From contig NZ_RCCK01000015.1 of assembly GCF_003664035.1 (NCBI RefSeq), positions 248,001-312,000 of the forward strand: 64,000 bases of DNA. The letters run 5' to 3'. This DNA is from Pedobacter alluvionis (GTDB lineage: Bacteria; Bacteroidota; Bacteroidia; Sphingobacteriales; Sphingobacteriaceae). Below the pieces are notes generated by a model. The model did no database searches, was not told the DNA's origin, and saw only the letters and a list, made by a program, of their open reading frames with translations. The translations under genes and the position numbers were made by a program. Each line of letters starts with the position of its first letter. Within the stretch, counting starts at the first letter, position 1. Positions 60,533 to 64,000 of this stretch are shown in pieces.

Positions 60533-60627
60533 GATGTCAGATGTTACCATCTGACACATTATCCATCATTTTTTTGATAGGATTATTCAATAAAAAAACA
60601 GTCAGATGGTAACATCTGACTGCACAT
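60533..60627. repeat. Paired GTCAGATG palindromes
   Basis: GTCAGATGTTACCATCTGAC at about 60536-60555 and CAGTCAGATGGTAACATCTG then ACTG at about 60600-60623. Each is a hairpin with eight- to ten-base arms and a four-base loop, and the two are reverse complements of each other, so the whole unit also pairs. It lies between the small lipoprotein and the FKBP gene. Confidence 0.7.
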
Positions 60628-60707
60628 TAAAATGATGACTTTAATTATTTTATTAAGATGGTTTACCTTGACTCTTCCGTTGCCCATTCTCCATCTTACA
60701 TTACAAT

Positions 60708-61478
60708 TTATTTCCCGTTAACCTTCAGCAGCTCAACTTCGAAAATCAAAGTGCTATAAGGAGGAATGTCTGCTCCTGCACCGCGTTCACCATAAGCCAG
60801 GTTGTAAGGGATAAAGAATTTATATTTTGAACCTGCTGGCATTAATTGTACCCCTTCTGTCCAGCCCGGAATCACACGGTTTAGTGGAAAAGAAATCGGC
60901 TCACCTCTGTCGTAAGAGCTGTCAAATTGTTTTCCATTTAATAATGTTCCTTTGTAGTGTACCAGTACCGAGTCCGTTGCCAGTGGTTTAACGCCAGTAC
61001 CCGCGGTTAAAACTTCGTATTGTAGGCCACTTGCAGTTGTTTGTACACCTGCGCGTTTTTTGTTCTGTTCTAAGAAATCTTGTCCTTCTTTCATAATTGG
61101 TGCGTATTTAATTTTATTTGCTGCTTCTTCAGCTTTGTTTTTTACTGATGATGCCTTTGCTAAGGCATCATTTATGCATTGTTGGGCCTGTTGTTGGGTT
61201 AAAATAACTTTTCCACCGGTAAATGCATCTTTCAGTCCTTTTAACAATACTTCGTAATTTAAGGTAGAAAGGCCTGTTGTTTTTAAGCTGGAGCCTATTG
61301 AAGTACCAAAAGCATAACTGGTAGAGTCTAAAGTAGATTTTAAACCGATGGTAGGAACTGATTTTTTACTGGTTGTCGTAGGTTTTTTTGCAACTGTTTT
61401 TTTTGCTGCTGTTTTGGTTTGTGCATAAGATGCAACAGCGATACCAGACAAGCATACCGCTAAGAAAATTCGTTTCAT
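60708..61478 (-). CDS. Periplasmic FKBP-type peptidyl-prolyl isomerase
   Basis: 256-residue exported foldase; signal KRIFLAVCLSGIAVASYAQ followed by a Lys/Thr-rich linker. Residues about 50-140 are the helical FKBP N-terminal dimerisation domain (STSYAFGTSIGSSLK, LTQQQAQQCINDALA). Residues about 150-255 are the FKBP catalytic domain: VLVHYKGTLLNGKQFDSSYD, RGEPISFPLNRVIPGWTEGV, AYGERGAGADIPPYSTLIFE then VELL. Key aromatic and Asp residues are present. This is the FkpA/Mip-like layout. It follows ndk on the same strand after a terminator. Confidence 0.93.
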   Translation of the reverse strand: MKRIFLAVCLSGIAVASYAQTKTAAKKTVAKKPTTTSKKSVPTIGLKSTLDSTSYAFGTSIGSSLKTTGLSTLNYEVLLKGLKDAFTGGKVILTQQQAQQCINDALAKASSVKNKAEEAANKIKYAPIMKEGQDFLEQNKKRAGVQTTASGLQYEVLTAGTGVKPLATDSVLVHYKGTLLNGKQFDSSYDRGEPISFPLNRVIPGWTEGVQLMPAGSKYKFFIPYNLAYGERGAGADIPPYSTLIFEVELLKVNGK

Positions 61479-61560
61479 TATTTATGTTATGGAGTAATTA
61501 ATTCCAACAGGTTTAAATGGTGGATTATATTTAAGGCCGAAAGATACAAAATAGATAAAA

Positions 61561-61592
61561 CAATAAAACCCCGAATATTCGGGGTTTTATTG
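61561..61592 (-). terminator. Terminator of ndk
   Basis: AATAAAACCCCGAA and TTCGGGGTTTTATT form a near-perfect stem around TA. The structure is symmetric, but it lies 20 bases past the ndk stop on the minus strand. Confidence 0.75.
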
Positions 61593-61612
61593 TAATTTTT
61601 TTGTGTTGTAAA

Positions 61613-62032
61613 CTAGAAACGTTCGTCTGCTTTGAAGAAGAAATTACCTTCAATTTCTGCATTTTCATCAGAATCTGAACCGTGAACTGCATTTGCATCG
61701 ATCGATTTTGCGTATTTCTGGCGGATTGTACCTTCTGCAGCTTCAGCCGGGTTAGTAGCACCGATCAATTTTCTGAAATCTTCAATCGCATTGTCTTTTT
61801 CTAAAATAGCAGCAACAATAGGTCCTGAAGACATAAAGCTTACTAAATCTTTGTAAAAAGGACGCTCAGCGTGAACAGCATAGAACTGACCAGCAGTTTC
61901 ATCTGTAAGTTTAGTATATTTTAATGCAATGATTTTGAAACCAGCATTAGTAATGTCGTTAATGATTGATCCGATATGGCCGTTTGCTACTGCATCAGGC
62001 TTGATCATGGTAAAAGTTCTGTTAGTGCTCAT
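61613..62032 (-). CDS. ndk: Nucleoside diphosphate kinase
   Basis: 139-residue enzyme that passes a phosphate from ATP to other nucleoside diphosphates. The start at 62032 (MSTNRTFTMIKPDAVANGHI) matches the family; the frame is open 38 codons further upstream, but that part has no similarity and contains the promoter. Active-site His117 lies in NAVHGSDSDENA. Other conserved parts are AERPFYKDLVSFMSSGPIVA and IRQKYA. The promoter on the minus strand is TTG (62089-62087), 20 bases, TAATTTTG (62066-62059). Confidence 0.97.
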   Translation of the reverse strand: MSTNRTFTMIKPDAVANGHIGSIINDITNAGFKIIALKYTKLTDETAGQFYAVHAERPFYKDLVSFMSSGPIVAAILEKDNAIEDFRKLIGATNPAEAAEGTIRQKYAKSIDANAVHGSDSDENAEIEGNFFFKADERF

Positions 62033-62058
62033 TGTGCTTTTGATATCAATTTTTTTTG

Positions 62059-62089
62059 CAAAATTACGTTTTAATTGATGAATAATCAA
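62059..62089 (-). promoter_or_regulatory. Promoter of ndk
   Basis: On the minus strand, TTG at 62089-62087, 20-base spacer and TAATTTTG at 62066-62059. It lies 26 bases before the chosen ATG and supports that start over longer frames. Confidence 0.68.
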
Positions 62090-62277
62090 TACAACTCGTT
62101 TTTCAGTTGCGAATGGATGATGATAAAGATCAAAATAGCCAATCAACCTTGTTTTGATCCCTAATCTTACTAGCTATATATCAATGTCTTTTAAACTAAA
62201 ATCCTGCTCATTCTAAAATCTTTAAATCCTAATCAATCCTAATCTAAATTTACTTAGCTTTGCTGCGCAAAAAATAT

Positions 62278-63288
62278 ATGCTTACATTAACTGAATTAAA
62301 AACATTATTGGCTACGCCACAACGAATTGTGATCACTACGCATCACAAACCTGATGGCGATGCAATGGGATCATCTCTGGGTTTATATGGATATTTAATT
62401 CAAAAAGGCCACCATGTTAAGGTAATCACCCCAACCGATTACCCTACTTTTTTGCATTGGATGCCGAACAATAGCGACGTAATTATTTTTACAGAAGCGC
62501 AGGAAAAGGCGGCACAATTGGTTGATGAAGCCTCACTCATATTTTGCCTTGATTTTAATACCCTAAGCCGTATAAATGAATTGGGCGAATTGGTTAGAGG
62601 TGCAGGGGCTAAAAAGATCATGATCGATCATCACCTCGAACCAGAAGATTTTGACGATTACCGCCATTGGGATATCAATGCCTGTGCTGCTGCGCAATTG
62701 GTTTATGATTTTATTGTAAATCAGTTACAGGATGGCGAGTTGATCAATAAAGACGTGGCCTCTTGCCTTTACACCGGTATAATGACTGATTCCGGATCTT
62801 TCCGTTTCTCATCAGCAACCTCGGAAGTATACCGTATTGCCGCAAACCTGATCGATTTAGGGGCCGACCAATCGAAAATCCACGAACTGGTATACGATAA
62901 CTCGAGCGAAAACCGACTACGCTTTTTAGGCTACTGCCTATCTAATAAACTAGAAGTTTTAAGAGATTACAATACAGCCATCATTTCGGTTACCAAAGAA
63001 GAATTGGCGCAGTACAACAGCATTACCGGCGATACAGAAGGAGTGGTAAACTATGCGCTTTCCATCAATGGGATCCGTTTAGCCGCTTTAATTATAGAAC
63101 GTACCGATAAAGTTAAATTATCTGTTCGGTCTACGGGCGATTTTCCGGCTAACGAAATCTGTAAAAAATATTTTAATGGTGGCGGGCACAGAAATGCTGC
63201 TGGCGGAGCAGCAGAAAAACCTTTAGCTGATGTAGTAAACGAATTTAAATCGATATTAGCAGAATATAAAGAACAATTGATAGCTTAG
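62278..63288 (+). CDS. nrnA: DHH-family phosphoesterase (NrnA-type oligoribonuclease/pAp phosphatase)
   Basis: 336-residue cytoplasmic phosphoesterase. The ATG at 62278 is preferred to a TTG at 62260. The metal motifs are THHKPDGDAMGSSLGL (DHH motif I), CLDFNTLSR, the DHH triplet in IMIDHHLEPEDFDDY and TGIMTDSGSFRF. The C-terminal DHHA1 domain ends with GGGHRNAAGGAA. The order and length match NrnA, which degrades short RNA fragments and 3'-phosphoadenosine-5'-phosphate. Activity on either substrate is inferred. TAGCTTTG at 62255-62262 is a possible -7 box. The next gene starts 46 bases after its stop. Confidence 0.92.
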   Translation: MLTLTELKTLLATPQRIVITTHHKPDGDAMGSSLGLYGYLIQKGHHVKVITPTDYPTFLHWMPNNSDVIIFTEAQEKAAQLVDEASLIFCLDFNTLSRINELGELVRGAGAKKIMIDHHLEPEDFDDYRHWDINACAAAQLVYDFIVNQLQDGELINKDVASCLYTGIMTDSGSFRFSSATSEVYRIAANLIDLGADQSKIHELVYDNSSENRLRFLGYCLSNKLEVLRDYNTAIISVTKEELAQYNSITGDTEGVVNYALSINGIRLAALIIERTDKVKLSVRSTGDFPANEICKKYFNGGGHRNAAGGAAEKPLADVVNEFKSILAEYKEQLIA

Positions 63289-63334
63289 AAAAAAGAAATA
63301 AAACAATAAAAATTTAAAAAAGTCAAATTAATAA

Positions 63335-64000
63335 ATGAAAAAGGGAATTATTATTCTAGCAGCAGCCACTTTAGGTTTAGCAGCATGTAAACAAGAGAAA
63401 AAGGGAGCTGGTGGCTTACTATATACCATTCACCACTCTGCAGGTAACGAAAAAATCAAAGAAGGTGATATCGTTAAAATGAATTTTATTCAGAAAAACG
63501 ATAAAGATTCAGTTTTATCAAGCACTTTCGACAGCGAAACGCCAGCAGTATTTCCTGCTCAGAAAAAAATGTATGCTGGTGATATGAACGATGTTTTAAC
63601 ATTGTTTGGAGAAGGCGATAGCGCTACTTTTAAGGTAAATTTAGATACTATGGCATTTCATAGTAAACAACCTAAACCAGAGCAGTTCAAAAATGATAAA
63701 TACATCACTTTCACGGTAAAAATCGAGAAAGTATTCAAGAAAAAAGCTGGCGAAGCTGACTCTACTTTTAACAAAAGAGCTCAGGAGTTTTTCCAGGCTG
63801 ATTATAAAGCTACTTCAGAAAAAAAGAAAGCCGCTGAACCTGCTAAGTTAAAAGCTTATTTAGATGATACTAAACTGGCAACCAAAACTACTGCAAGTGG
63901 TTTACACTACATTATCGAAAACGCTGGTAGTGCAGAAAAACCAGCTTTAGGCGATACCGTACTAATCGAGTATACTGGTAGAGTAACTAAAAAAGGTAAA
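63335..64000 (+). CDS. FKBP-type peptidyl-prolyl isomerase lipoprotein (cut by window end)
   Basis: 222 residues are visible from ATG 63335; the stop lies beyond the window. Lipoprotein signal KGIIILAAATLGLAAC followed by KQEKK. Residues about 27-130 form a first, degenerate FKBP-like domain (EGDIVKMNFIQKNDKDSVLS, LTLFGEGDSATFKV). After a charged helical linker with DSTFNKRAQEFFQADYKAT, a second FKBP domain begins at about 188 (TTASGLHYIIEN, LGDTVLIEYTGRVTKKGK). Tandem FKBP domains on one lipoprotein occur in Bacteroidota next to DHH genes. Probably an outer-membrane-attached periplasmic foldase. Confidence 0.88.
   Translation, partial: MKKGIIILAAATLGLAACKQEKKGAGGLLYTIHHSAGNEKIKEGDIVKMNFIQKNDKDSVLSSTFDSETPAVFPAQKKMYAGDMNDVLTLFGEGDSATFKVNLDTMAFHSKQPKPEQFKNDKYITFTVKIEKVFKKKAGEADSTFNKRAQEFFQADYKATSEKKKAAEPAKLKAYLDDTKLATKTTASGLHYIIENAGSAEKPALGDTVLIEYTGRVTKKGK

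Noticed and set aside
61753..62146. Longer ndk start giving 38 extra residues
   Set aside because: The extra part contains the promoter (62059-62089) and has no kinase similarity; the kinase family begins at MSTNRTF.

Overview
The window comes from a Bacteroidota genome, most likely the Sphingobacteriaceae (Pedobacter or a close relative). The signs are four SusC/SusD pairs' worth of outer-membrane machinery (three complete pairs), many lipoproteins with a Cys-Lys-Lys start, promoters of the TTG-N19-21-TAnnTTTG type, weak Shine-Dalgarno sequences, DUF2723 proteins, AT-rich DNA, and many short intergenic hairpin repeats. No phage, insertion sequence, CRISPR array or rRNA is visible. One tRNA (Gln, TTG) is present.

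Layout. 1-4060: the tail of a LytTR-type response regulator, a secreted CocE-like hydrolase and a SulP anion transporter. 4581-22559: a long one-direction polysaccharide-utilisation-type locus (PUL 1) with two SusC/SusD pairs and seven further surface lipoproteins (FAS1, F5/8-type, DUF5007, TIG plus delta-60 propeller, an alkaline-phosphatase-fold pseudoenzyme with a LamG-like tail, DUF1735/PA14, PKD plus F5/8). It has no recognisable glycosidase inside it. A glutaminase-A-like (DUF4965 group) enzyme follows at 22770, and both transcription units carry the same TAAAACGTTT(T/A)A operator placed on their promoters. 25970-27668: dinB and a lone receiver protein on the minus strand.

27956-44030 is a starch/maltose locus (PUL 2). 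A LacI-type regulator is followed by two perfect palindromic operators, then SusC, SusD, SusE, a neopullulanase-like GH13, beta-phosphoglucomutase, GH65 maltose phosphorylase, a second GH13 and a sugar/H+ symporter. The logic is: bind and import malto-oligosaccharides, cut them in the periplasm, carry maltose inwards, phosphorolyse it to glucose plus beta-glucose-1-phosphate and isomerise the latter to glucose-6-phosphate. A short lipoprotein at 43791 looks like an internally deleted SusG-type amylase.

44250-64000 is mainly housekeeping: S10 carboxypeptidase-like protein, accA, two tandem DUF2723 membrane proteins (minus strand), tRNA-Gln, prs, rplY (L25/Ctc), pth, a TPR membrane protein, a small unknown gene, recF with a DUF721 gene, a 59-residue lipoprotein, two FKBP-type prolyl isomerases, ndk and a DHH phosphoesterase. 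Intergenic spaces are filled with several families of inverted repeats, two of which appear to have entered the 5' ends of coding regions (pgmB and the second GH13).
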